Shown in pieces: positions 25,281 through 38,900 of a stretch of DNA of 64,000 nucleotides (positions are counted from its first letter, which is position 1; every line of letters starts with the position of its first letter). The notes under the pieces are model-generated. The model was not told where the DNA came from. It worked only from the letters and a program-made list of their open reading frames with translations, and did not search any database. The stretch spans positions 20,160,315 to 20,224,314 of the forward strand of contig CM038040.1 of the NCBI GenBank assembly GCA_021397845.1, in the 5' to 3' direction. The position numbers and the translations under genes are program-made. This DNA comes from Areca catechu (lineage: Eukaryota; Streptophyta; Magnoliopsida; Arecales; Arecaceae).

Positions 25281-25837
25281 AAAAAAATGGACCTTCCTCT
25301 GGCCACCTCCTTTCCCTCTCGTCCGTCTGTTCACAAATCCTAAAGGGACACGCGTCGCCCATCCAGCCTCCCGTTCCGCCCGCCATCATCCAGCCATGGT
25401 CAACGTGACCCGCAACGGTCCCTCCCCTGCTCCCTCTCCTCCCCCGTCTCTCCGTTTATCCCATAGCAAATTCTACGCGTCCCCCAAACCTCCTGTATCT
25501 TGGAACTAGAATTACTCATTTAATCTGGAGATGAGATAAGTCGGGATAAAAACTGGGTTTGGTTATTCCGGGGAGGCTGTGGGGGAAAGGTAGCCGGGGT
25601 GTTTACTTAGTAATATTTTATTGTGGGATACTGATTTATGTTTAATTATTTAATTGGTTTATTTTGGGGGGATTTTTGCGTTACCGCTTCTTTCCCCATC
25701 CAAAGAGCAGAGATCCGGGGTCGAGCTTCCTTCGCTTGAACCCCTCCCCTCTCTCTCGTCCATGGAGGTGTGAAGGCGTTGGGGTGGTGGATAGGGCTCA
25801 TAATCTTGGCGAAATCAGGGGGTGAAGGGAGGAGGAA
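25281..25837 (+). promoter_or_regulatory. Presumed promoter and 5' leader of the ceramide glucosyltransferase gene
   Basis: A pyrimidine-rich, GC-richer block between the AT-rich spacer and the start codon. The transcription start is not resolved. A minimal upstream reading frame lies within it at 25762-25773. Confidence 0.4.
25762..25773 (+). other. Three-codon upstream ORF in the glucosyltransferase leader
   Basis: ATGGAGGTGTGA (Met-Glu-Val-stop) ends 64 bases before the main ATG. If the leader begins upstream of it, this uORF could lower translation of the main frame. That is inference. Confidence 0.4.
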
Positions 25838-28800
25838 ATGGCGGCATTGGAGGGTCTGGATGCGTTCTTGGCGGCGGCGAGCGGAGCTTGTTGTAGCCCT
25901 CTTGCCATCTTCATCCAGATCCAGGTACATTGTTGCTCGGAGGTCTCTCAATCTTTGTGTTTGGTTTCTTCTCCCGCATGGTTTTGGCCTCTGGATGTCT
26001 GAACTCGGTGTTGGTGATCCGAGAGTTTATGTTCTGTCGGGATGGTAGCATTATGTTATGGGTATTTTCGTCTTGATTGATAGAAATGTTGTTTCGATGC
26101 AAAACGAGCTAGCTTTTTCCCTTGTATTTATGTTTTTTGGTCGGTTTATATTTCAAGGGTACTGCATGCATTAATCGAATGTGGATCTGTGTCGGTTTCT
26201 GACTCTTGGTTTTTGTTGATATTTGCTATTTCTGGAATAGATTGACCCAAATCAGTCTTCTTTCGCTCTCTAAAAAAAAAAAAGTTCTGGTCTTAGGCAT
26301 CGAAAATATGTCATATGTGAGATCTCTATGATTGTCAATGAGAAGATGGATTGCAGAAGCCGAGAGTTTGGACGAACCTTTTGTGTCACTGAATTAGCGA
26401 ATCGCAAAGCAAGAAGGTTAGAGTATTCTAATACTCTCTCTAGCTAAAAAGTGCGAGTTTTAGGATTCTAATAAAGATATACCAGACGGTATGGACCTGC
26501 AAATGGCGGAGTTAGTGAATTGCAAGCCCCGGATTCAGAAGAATCAAAGAGGACTGGATTTTTTGACCATCATAGCTGATACAAAGTGGCAAGTGATGGT
26601 GGTAAGGGAAGGTTTGGGGCCCAGGGTGGAAAGACTCGAATGAGAGGAGAGGAGGCTTTGTAATGAAGAATCAAGCTGAAGGTTGTTGTTGATGAGAGCT
26701 GGTTGCCCCAGCATCTTGCTAGGTAAATGAGATGGGGGAGAAAGAGAAGCTATACAAGGGTGTATTTGGAGATTGATCTCTAAAATCAAATTTGCTGCTG
26801 GGAGGCACAATCAGAAAAACGGAGAGGGGCTATTGACAGCCATTAGTTTATGAGATCATTTCAATCTGTTGTTGTTTCTGTGGACTGGTTTGTCAATGCT
26901 CTCTGGGTTATTCTATGAAGCCACTGGATGGTGGTGCTGCAGGTTAATGTAAAAATGGTGGAGGTTATTATCAATTGGAAGAGACGGCTGCAACCTACTG
27001 ATTGAGGTAATTTGTTGCTACAATAGGATTCTGAGTAAAGGGTCAGAATGAGTCATTATAAATTTGAGTCACACTACTGAGTTCTAGAAGGTTACTTAAG
27101 GTGGTTGACAACCAATGGTAGCAAAAGCCTGCTTCTCAGTCCTAATGTGAGTTTTGGTAATTCCTAGCTATGTGTAGGGGTGAAGATAAGGATGAAGTAA
27201 TTACTCATAAGGTATAAAGCAAGGAGCCTTTGTCAATGGATGCTGCATCATTGATAATGTCTTCCTTATTCAGGAGTTCTTGTATGATCTTAGGCGTGCT
27301 CCATCTCGGAGGAGTTTTATGGCGATCAAGCTAAATATGGAGCGCGCATATGACCGGATGAGTTGGCATGTTTTTCGATGGACTCTCCATGATTTCGGCT
27401 TCGAGGATAGGTAGATCAGGTGAATCATGGACTGTGTCGAAGATCCTAGCTTTGTCATTCTGGTGAATGGTGCCCCAATTGATTACTTTCCTTCGACGGT
27501 CGGACTCCGATAAGGTTGTCCCATGTCCCCCTACCCGTTCATTTTATGTGCTGATCTCTTTCCCGTGCTTTGAGGGGGGCGCTGCCCAAAGATCTTTACT
27601 AGAGCCTTACTGGCCCGCCCTTGGAGCCTAGCTTTTTTTTCGATCCTTTTTGCAGATGATTGTTTTCTCATTGGATGGGCCTCTTTTTAGAATGCTAGAT
27701 GTTTTGCATCTGTTATGGAGTCCTATTGCCATGGGTCTGGCCAGCTAGTCAATTTGCAGAAGTTATTTGTTATTTTCAATGGCCCAGATGAAGCTGGCCA
27801 TCTTGTCCAGATCGGGGATCTTGGAGCAGTCCGGGATTCTTACTTATCTTGGCATCTTTATGACTGGTGGGAGGTTGCGGAGGATGGAGTGCAAACCCAT
27901 GGTACAGCGGTACGCGATCGCTTGAAGGGTTGGCAGGCTACTACTTTCTCAATGATAGACAGATTCACTCTTATCAGGTCCATCCTTAGCTCTATCCCTG
28001 TTTACCTCCTGGCGAACACTGTGTTGCCTAGCTCTGTCTGAGGGAGATAGAGCAGTTCTTCTGTAACTTCTTGTGGAGGTCTAGACATGATAGTCATGGT
28101 GTTCATCCGGTATCGTGGGCCACTATCTGCCAGCCAGTCAGAGACAGAGATCTTAGGATCCAATCCCTTCTGGTGAGAAGGGAGGTGCTCATCGTCATAC
28201 ATGCAGTGAGATATCTTTTCCATCCTAGTTGTCCGTGGAGCAAGGTGATAAGGGCCCGCTATGGTGCTTGGAGTCAGGGATCCCAGATTCAAACCATCCA
28301 TGGCTACTCTTTTATCTGGAGGGAGATTTGTGCTCGTGGCCCTACTGTGATGGTCCATGTCAGATGTTTGGTTGGCGATGGGACTACGATTAATGTAAGT
28401 CAGGATGCATGGATTTCTATCTTATCTCTGTCTAGGTGGCCGACCTTTATTAGCATGGAGGTTGCTGACAATCTCTGGATCTGTGACTTGCTGATGGATG
28501 ATGGTAGGATCTGAAGAGTCCAGGAGATTTTCAAACTTTTTGAGAGCCAGCTAGCAACTTAGATCCTTGCCATCCTGATTCCAACTCATCGGTGCTAGGA
28601 CTTGAGGGTATGAAGTCCCTCTTGTTGCCCCAAGGCTCCTTAGAGCACCCTCTCTGATCTGTACAGGGGACCTTCTGATATGACAATTGCGATGGCCTGG
28701 ATCTGGATACTTCTCGTTCACCCGAGAGTGCACCTCTTCTTATGGAAGATGGCTTGGGATTGTCTCCCTATGAGGACCCTACTCAGGTGCAGAGGTATGG

Positions 28801-29710
28801 ATTTATCGGTGTCTTGCCCGGTGTGTGGTGTACAGAATGAGTCCACCGAGCATACTATCTTGAGCTGTCCCAGGGCAAGGCTGGTTTAGAGGCTTGCTGG
28901 GAGTTGGCCATGGAATGTCGATGATGGCTCATGGCTGTACTCTTTCCTTGATTTCCTTCGCTAGAGTTTGGCACAAGATGGTCGCTATGCTGCCTACATC
29001 GCCTATCAGATTTGACTGTCTAGAAATGCAGTGATTTTTGTGGTTGAGGTCACTCCGACACACCAGGTTCTTCAGAAAGCCAGGTTTATGATGATGGAGT
29101 ATTATCAGTTTGACACTGCTACTTTCCTTGCAACCTCAGATTTTTGGAACTTATGCTATCTCGGCAGTGGCTCAGAAAGCTATTTACATTTTCTAGGAGC
29201 CCCCTCCTTTGGGGTTTGTCAAGGTGAACTGTGATGGTAGTGTCCACGATGCCGATGGCGGTGTAGGGTATGTCATCCTGGATGCTGATGTGAGGCTCCT
29301 GGTGGTAGAGGGGATCTTCCTTCATGACCCTTCCATCCCAGAAGCGGAGCTCAGAATTGCGTGGGCAGGCATCACCACAGCTATTCAGCATTTGCATGTT
29401 CAGAGGATTCTCATTGAGGGAGACTCTTTCATTGTTATTAGCTGAATTCAGGACAGGTCGGAACATTGTGATGCCCACCCTCTCCTTCGTGACATCTAGA
29501 GTTTTCTTCTGTACCCCATGACGGCTATGGCTCGTTATCTCTATTGAGAGGCAAATAGTGCTGCTGATTAGGTTGCCTCCTTTATTTTTCAGCATTCTGC
29601 CGATTGGTCATCGATCTAAGGCGACATCATTCTTTGCTTCTTCAGGGGTTTCTTTCTCTTGATCTTTTAGGCTGCTCTCGCACCATAGTAGTGTGACCAT
29701 CCGTCTGTAT

Positions 29711-29752
<42 letters not shown>

Positions 29753-32700
29753 TGTATAGCAAGAAGTAGTTACACTAAGTCATTAGATAAAGTCATTGGA
29801 TTGTTTAGGTATGTTGCATCACTCTCTCTGCTGTTATTTTACACAACTTGATCATTCATAATAATTCGCAACAATAACATGCTTTTTTCCTGTTGATGGT
29901 CATTAGAAATTCTACATATTCAAGATGAAATACAAACTAAAAAAAAACAGATATATGAGAAGAAATCCAGTCAAGATGGCAAGGTGATGAGAGTAGTCTG
30001 AACATGCAGAAGTATCTATGGTATGAAGGTAGAACATTTTCTAGCAGGAGCTTGTAGAAACTCAGAGCTCATTCATTATGTAATTTTACGAAAGGTATAA
30101 TATGTGTTATCATGAGAATGCCTTTTCATTGAAATGCTTCTTGGAAAGCTCTGCTTGCAAGCAGAAGTAACACTTGACATGCCTTCCATGTGATTAATGG
30201 CCAGTCTTTATGTTATAGTTTAGATGTACATAGGAATATATTTATTTTACATTTTTCTTCTTAGATGTACTTCTCATAATTTGTTAATTTGATTGGGACA
30301 TTTCCTAAGCATCGAAAATTTCTAAGTAAACCTATTTGGATTCAGGAGTTAATTTTTTTGGAGATTGACTATGCTTCTTTTGTGTTTGAATTCTCCTCTA
30401 ATAAAGATTTGATAAGCTTAAAGGGTTGCCTTTTTGCAGGTGCTCTTTACGTTATAAAGTTGATTTGCTTATGTCAGTTATCATGAGATGTTATCTATCT
30501 TTGGAAAAATATCACTGCCTTCCATTTCATCTAGTGTTTTGACTTTTTTAGGCAGTTTATTTTTAACCATCAAGATTGTTCTCTTTATTTGATGGGGCCA
30601 TTGTCAGTTTTAAATGACTGAAGAATTCATTTTCTTTCTGTACTCACAGGGGTGTGTTATCTGTTTAACCCTTGCTATTGGATGGAGTTTTGCTGCCTAT
30701 GTCAGGTATCCTGACTCTTGAAGACATAGTAAAAGATAACTGTTAACATTTGCATTGCAAGACATCATACAATTAATAGTGAAATCAACCTAAATATCTC
30801 TTTTTCTGATCTTTTTCAGGAGTCGAGTAATACGGTGCATGAAGCGCAACGTGGAAGGTGGGAATAATTTTGCATTTATCTGTGAAGATATTAATGAACT
30901 TGAGCACTCTGCTCAGTTGAACTTGCCTGGGGTGTCGGTTGTCATGCCTTTGAAGGGCTTTGGACAATATAATTTGCAGAATTGGAGAAGTCAAGTAAGT
31001 TGTATATAATTTTCCAGAAGCTTTCTGGTTACTACATTGGAACTTTTGCTTTGGAGGGAAAAAAGGAAGGGAAAAAGATACCATTTGTTATCTCCCCTTC
31101 CATGCTCTTAGATAAATTTGGGGAAATGTATTCTTTTTCACACTTGAAATGAGCGTCTGTGGTGTACATGCTCATTCACATTTATTTCATGTCACCCAAA
31201 TGAAGTATTGTTTCATGCATGTCTAAATACAGATTACTTCTCTTTATGGAGGACCTCTGGAGTTCCTTTTTGTAGTTGAAAGCACCAGAGATCCGGCTTA
31301 CCATGCTGTATCTAAGCTGATCTCTGAGTATGAGGTAGGGCACAGTTCTGTCAAGTAAGCCTTCTGCTTTTCATACAGTTAGGAGCAGTTTCATACTGCT
31401 GCTTTGTTATTTGGTTATCAACTAGCTAACCATCACTATCTGCCAACATTTTTTAAATCTTTAAATAAATTTGTATGTTATCATTTTTAAATTCAAACTA
31501 GAAAAATTACTTATCTTTCAAGATTTAAGGGATTTTGCAATTGGAAGAACTTAGGATTTTCCAAGCTTTTTTGTTAAAAAATATGATTTGAAAGACATGT
31601 ACATGGTTGCATATATCTGACCTTTTCTTTTTAAAGATTTCTGACAGAACTTATCAATTGATTCCCAGAGCAGCCCGTCCGCCCTCCTCCAATTATTTTT
31701 TTTCAAAATTAATCTTTTTGCTATGCTTCCATTCAGCCAACATTTCAAGGGCCGACCATGATAATCCATGTTGGTTGGCTCATACTGTGTCAAGCATGTA
31801 CCAACACTGAACCATCTCATAAGAATACATCGAGTCCTTTTTTCAATATTTTCAATTTAAAAAATATCCTCTAGTTTTTTTTTTTTGCTTTGGCATGAAA
31901 ATGCATATGGCATGGCATGCTAGCATGGCACATGCTGTCATACCAGCAGGTGATTGGCATGGCTACTGGCAATGGCTTTGAAACCCTTGCATTCATTTTT
32001 AATTCTAATCTACTACTAAAGTTTCTTATTTCCATAATGAGAGTCTGATTTGCTCCTGTTTCCAGTCTTACAGGCATATGTTGCAGTTTACCTTCTATTT
32101 AATTATCAACATATGTGTGAAACTACTAGTATATGTTGCATTGTTTTTATTCAGAAACTTTGCTGTTGTTTTATATAGATTGCTTTCAACTTATAATGGC
32201 AGATGGTTTTGATTGTGCTTGATCCTTTGTCTTGTTGCATGCCCTAATAATATGTTTTTGATTATTTTCAGGATAGTGTTGATGCAAAGATTATAGTAGC
32301 TGGGTTGTCAACAACCTGCAGTCAGAAAATTTATAATCAGTTAGTACGTAAAGTGTTTATACCTTCTCTTCTTTGTAAAAGTAGGTGCAGAATACAACTT
32401 AAGCACGGCAATGTTTTATGCTAAATGCTTTTTGGTTTATTTTTAAAATTACCAAGCCTTTTCTTAAGAATTATGATGAAGTTTCCTGGAGACTTAGAAT
32501 TTTTGAAAAATGTACCTTTCAGCTGGGAACAAATCAAAAACTTGGGAAGGAATATGGGAGAAATTAGAAGATATCAGTGACAGGGAATTTGTAAGCCTAA
32601 ATATTCTCTAAAAATTGCATGAATGTTGTGAAACATCTTGAATATCAATGAAGTATACATGTTATTCAACATTGTATTAGCTTTTTAAGTTACAATATAT

Positions 32701-32897
32701 AAACGATTACGCCTTGAGTCTTGAACTTCTTCGAATCCCAAGGTTTGACTGTTCTATTCTCCTTGTTCTCATTATCATTACCTCATTATAAAAATTACAC
32801 TGAGGTAGAGACCGTCTAGGGCTTGGCCATTGTCATAATCATTACCATAGCTGTCACCATTTGGTGCTTTTGAGTGTGTGCGTGCATGCGCGCGCGA

Positions 32898-32970
<73 letters not shown>

Positions 32971-35900
32971 GCCGGGCAGTGCGCTTGCGACTGAGAGGCA
33001 AGAGATCGAATATGCTAGGGTTGGGAATGGGGAGTAGTTTACATAGTAGAGGAATTGGTTCAGCCTAGTTCAGTCCTGGAATTTCCTAAAATCGCTTAAA
33101 ACATCTTGGAACTGATCAGTTCAGGCCTGTTTGGCCTGCATTTGGACCTGGGACTGAATTGAGAAGCCTTATTGTTCCAGTTCGAACTAGGCTATTCGGG
33201 ATGGTTCAACAAACCTTGGTATAAACTACTCTTGGCATGCTTATTTAAAACAGGAAGAACTCAATAGGTTGAAAGAATGTTCTTGCATCACTATGAAGTA
33301 GCTTGGAGTGTATTAAGAGGTGATGCTGAGAGTAATACTGTTGTATGATACCATAACAACCCTATGAAATGGTATTTCTTAACAGCTGTTGCTGCTACTT
33401 ATCATCATGCATGGCAGGTAATAAACTAAATATCTTTTGCAAGTTATAGTTGTGAATGCAATTTTGACTTTTGTACTTTTAATTTTGTAAGGTGTTAGTT
33501 CATGCTTTTGATTGTGTCAACCTATCTTTAATGTCATACATGCCATATACTGTCTCCCATCAATTGAATTTCTGTGTTCCATGTAAAAAATGTAGCATAA
33601 TGATGCACAATACACTGTCTAATACAGGTTGGTGTTGAAAAGATGCATAAAGACAGCAAGTATGTTTTGTTTCTGGATGATGATGTTAGGCTGCATCCAG
33701 GGTCAATTGGGGCCCTTATAAGAGAAATGGAAAAGAATCCTGAGGTACTCATTTCTTATGTTTTCTCACATCTGTTCTCACTTTATTATTGGCATTTTAT
33801 TTTAATTTGGATCATTCAATGGTACCTTGTAAACACTTTGTTTTCTTTGTTCTGTGGTGCAGATATTTATTCAAACTGGATACCCTCTTGATTTGCCTTC
33901 TGGAAGCTTAGGGAGTTATTGCATATATGAATATCATATGGTATGATGCATTCAGATTGGCAATTTCCATTCTTACATCCAAGTACCTTGCTTCTGGAGT
34001 CTTAATTTAGAAATGTGTCTTTTGCTACCATCTCTTGTGTGTGCCTGCACCTTGCAATTTCATCACTTCAAGCACAATAACCGCGTTCTTCCCTTTGCAT
34101 GAAACTGTTCACCTACGGCTTGTCATTAGAGATACCATGGTTAGCACGCTAGTGACTTCTGTAAAACCAAATTGTATAATGTTATAAAAGCTTCATCTAC
34201 TCTTCATTCTTGGTAAACTCTGATGGCACAAGCCTGACAAAGAAGGGTGTATTGGTACCAACCTATGATGTTTCTCCAATTTTCCCCTGCTCTTCAACAG
34301 AAGGTTGTATCTGTTACTGATATTTTGAGCTGATTTGCTTTCATTTTTGTTCTATATTATAACCCAAACCATATAACTATAAGCAATTAGTATTATTTCA
34401 CCATTATTTCCATCAGTATATCTTTCCCAATAATATGGTTAATTATGCAATATAAGATTTAGAAAAGTTTGGCATCGAGATGCTACCCATAATAATAATA
34501 ATCTTGTAAACAATGTGTCCGTTTCTTTTCTATTACTAATTTATTTTATTCCTTGTCTTGAGGCAAATCTAATACTTGATACCTCTGTCTGTCGTCTGTT
34601 TATCTTTTAGAAACTCTAGGAAACTATTTTTTTGGTAATTTTACCTGAAATATTATGAATATGTTGATAAACTTCAATACTCATTAATAATATACTGTGA
34701 CATAAGTGAAAAGTCTAGTCCCAGCTGTTGGCATGATAATGGACAGGCACTCAGTCGTTGAGAATGCTTGTCCTCCTAAGCTGCTTGAATCATGTGTTAG
34801 CTTGCAATCAGCAAACACATTATATTGGACAGTGCAGCTGCTAACAATTTATGCTACATCCAGTCTATCTCTCTTTTAAGTATTTGCATATCAGTTATAT
34901 GGTCTATCTCTTATCTCTATATAGATTTTCCAGCTTAATCTTATGTGTCTTTTCTTGCATGGAGTTGAGCATGAGTATCCTATCAAAACCTGAAGCATAC
35001 TCATTGTTTTCCTTCTTTTTTTCACCTTTCTCAAGCATTTCATCTTTTTTTTTTTAAAAAAAAAAAGAAAAGGTGACTCATGACTGGTCCTTGATGTGTT
35101 GAATTATTGTGATACCTGCATTTTCTTGACTGTGTATAGCTCTAAATGCTTTGTTTACTTATTTTATACACCTGTCTTCACTCCTTATATATATCTCAGG
35201 AAAATATATTTAGTGATGACCAATTACAATTTCCATTAACTCAGAATCTCTCCACTAATCATGATCTGAAGAACAGTTTAGATTTTAATTTATTTCTCAT
35301 TTTCCCAGTTTTATTTGTGGCCTACTTTATCCCATCATACAAATTCAGTTGGATCTTCTGTGATCACTTAATTAGCAGATTTATCTATAGAAATTCCTAG
35401 AACCACAGCTTGACTGTTTTCCATTTTGTGAGCATGGATCTTCTCTGTGTCCTCTCCCTTCTGTTTGTACTATCTGCTGATCAGATCATAAACTTCATCA
35501 ACAATTCATGCTTGTATCCATCCATAAGCGATACATTAGTGTATTGTTTGTAGGCAGTAAAAGAATGGGAGTTAAAGATGATACTAATGTATTTGTGTAT
35601 GCTCCACATATAAATTAAAGAAATGGGATGTTGATTCTAAAATTAATAAAAGGTCAATCTCTTGGAGTTTCCAGTATATCCTAGAAACATTGCCAAAATC
35701 CAGCTCCTTTTCCTTTCTATAGGTGATAGTGCATTGACCTTTGGCACATAAAAAAGTATACCTCTTATCAATCATTGCAGAAAAATCTTCTGAACGGTTC
35801 TGGGTTTCAAACAGCAAGGACTCTTCTGGAGGCTATTTTTGCTTGTTTGAAAATGCACCAAATTGAGAATTGTCATATCTCAGTTCCAGAAGTCATAGCA

Positions 35901-38900
35901 CGAATTTTTGTCTCTGATCTATGATGAGGTTTAGAGTGGGCATTAATGTGATCGTATATCCGGGTTTGTATATGCATTCTGCATACCTAACATTATTATA
36001 GTTATCTAGTACACATCTTTCAGTACTTCTTGTTGGGGGTGTGGCATATTTTAGTTTGACTTCCGCACAGTTTCTCCATTGCAACAACCCTTTCTTGCTC
36101 AACATACTGCACCTATTATTTTCACAAGCTGGAGAGGAAAGTTTATGCATTCTTTAACCTCAATTGCTGCAATTGGTATTATGCTACTATTTGCTTAATT
36201 TATTGATTTTTCATATTATTCCACCATTATGATTATACTGATGAATGGTGGAACTTCAGCCTTGTTCAATGGGATTTGCAACTGGTGGAAAGACTTTCTT
36301 TTTGTGGGGAGGCTGCATGATGGTAATGTTTTCATCTTTGCTTCTTTTGCTCCTGAATGGAAATGTAAACCAAATTCAGATCTTGTGGTTCTTATTTACT
36401 TGTTTTATCTTTTTAGATGCATGCCGAAGATTTTAGAAAGGACTTATATGGTGTTGTTAGTGGACTTCGAGATGGTGGATATTCGGATGATATGACCCTA
36501 GCGGCAATAGCTGGTAATAGCTTGGTTTAACTATGCATATGAAGTGAAATTTACCCTATTCACATTTTTTTAGTACTAGAGCTTATAGGCACACTATGAA
36601 AATTTATGTTTTCACTGCTGAGATTCATGTTCCATCGGTTAAATAAATATCTGTTAGTTGATTGAATGTCTATTATGTTTTTATTTTTTTGAAATGATGC
36701 TCATCTCAGTGTCGACTTAGTTCGGAATAATCATAAATTAAACATTGTCCTTTGCTTCTCTAATTATGAATGTGCAAGATTAATTTTTGACCTTAACATA
36801 TGGAAAATGCATCTATGTCCCATCAAAATTCTAAAATTTACATGTATACCTTTCTCATTTTGCTTTCGTTTTTGCTATTTTAATCTAATTTTGGCTAGTC
36901 TAATAGCTAAGTCAATCTTTATTTACTATTCTGACCTGGCTTTGTATAATTTTTTTAAACTTCAGGGCAAATATCTGACATTTTGTGCGAATAGTATTTA
37001 TATGTACTTTTCATTTTTTCATGTGTGACATAGTTAAATAACTTTTTCTTTAAGAGTATGCATAGAAAAAATCCTTGGAGGGAGAAAAATATGGTTCTCA
37101 CTTGGGCATATATGCAATTTTTAAATTTTGGAGGGCCATATATGCAATTTCTGACTTTTAAAAATAATATATGCAAACTTTCACTTTTTGAGGGGTAAAT
37201 AAACAATTAAGCACTTGTCAAAGGGTATATATGCATGTCCCAAAAAAGATAAAAAAGACTAGGTTCAAGTGTTGTGATAAAATTATACATTAAATACAAC
37301 TACAAATAAAATAAGAAAGGCACAGATTCTTGGTTTCAATTCGAATTTCTGTCAAGCCCATCAAGTTTCGACTTTGACAGGCTTTGGCTCAAGTTTTGGA
37401 GTTTGACCAGAAAACTTAGAAGAAAAAAGGGAAAATTAAGAAAAAATAAGGTAATTGTAGAATAAGTGAAGAAGCATATGCCATTTAACTTTTAACTATT
37501 TTTTTATTGTTGGGATGCTTTGGATCTATGACTTTTTGCTTTAGGATTGTACATTGAAAACTATAAAAAAATATAACTTTTGTAGAAAATTACGGAGATG
37601 TTAGAGGTCAATATTATGTATGAATTTGAAATTTGAAATGTAATATTGTTCAAATTTTTAGTAATAATCAAATTGTTTAATTACTAAAATTGGGATCATC
37701 TATAGATGTAATATGGACCAGCATAGAGTGGCTAAGGATATGAACTTGATTTATAATTACCATCATATCATGCACCAAGTACCAACATGTGTAGAAGATT
37801 TAGCCTCAGAATATAAGACTACGATCATAAACACTTTGTCTAAATGTGTAGAGGATTGGGCCTCAAGTTCAACTTTTTGAGCTAGAATTTCGTGAATCCG
37901 TTATTTGGGAAATTGATCAACCCATTTAGACAACTGACATTGCTTGGACCCACGTATTTAACCTGACCTCTTGGTCCATAGGTCAGGTACGGACTAGGCT
38001 TGCATCACCCACTAGTGTGTCAGTTTGCATTTGGGTCAATGATGTCCAATCCATGTGGTCATGGTGCCCATGCTATTGATTATTTTGAAGCAAGGCTGGA
38101 ATAATTATGTGATTTTGGGCCAGTTTCTTCAAAGCTCCCAATTAATCTTATTAATGGTAAAGGCTAAAGCCAAATCTCAGAATAAACTCACATTTATTAT
38201 TTTCTATTATGAAATCAACCCAAAAATAAAGTGCAGAACATAGGCCAAAATTTCTCTCAAAAAATTATAGCCCCAAAGCAAGCTCTGTATTAGACAGTTT
38301 GGAAATCATATGTACAGGGCTCCAATGAGTAAAAGGGCTGGGTCTTGGTCTTCTAAGCTAAAGATGCCAGCTGTTTCCGGTCACCCTTGGCTGTTGGGTT
38401 TGGTTCAGGTTAAGGCCATATTGGATGTTGATCCAACCTGCACTCGACCCTTCCCGATCCATTTCCACCCTTCCTTATCCCTGCTTTACCCTTGTGAACT
38501 CTCTAAATAAAATGCCCTTCACAGGTAGAAGTTTTCATCTTTCTCCTCAACTTCTTGGAACCAAGCTTTAGATGGTACAGTCATCTAAAAACTTTATAAA
38601 AGGTCCACGATTAATCATTAAAAAAGTATTATCTGGGACTTAGATTTATTGTTTGCAAGGGTTGGATTTATTATCTGCAATTAAGTTCTGCCTCTGTTAA
38701 CTTAAAAGGGAGTGCAAAATATCAAAACTCAAAATCAATTCTTTTTGGCAAATAGCCTTAAAGAGATAAAGAAATTATTCTAAATTGTACCAATGACAAA
38801 GTAGTAAATAACTTCAGCATTCATGGTTAATTTTTGGCCTGTTGCTGTTGAAACTTGTTAGCACTACTAAACTGGTGGTGAATATCAAAATTTTCCACAA

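Noticed and set aside
32968..33020. A second tRNA-like SINE after the GT/GA microsatellite
   Set aside because: Only a weak B-box-like stretch is visible and no target duplication or tail could be found.
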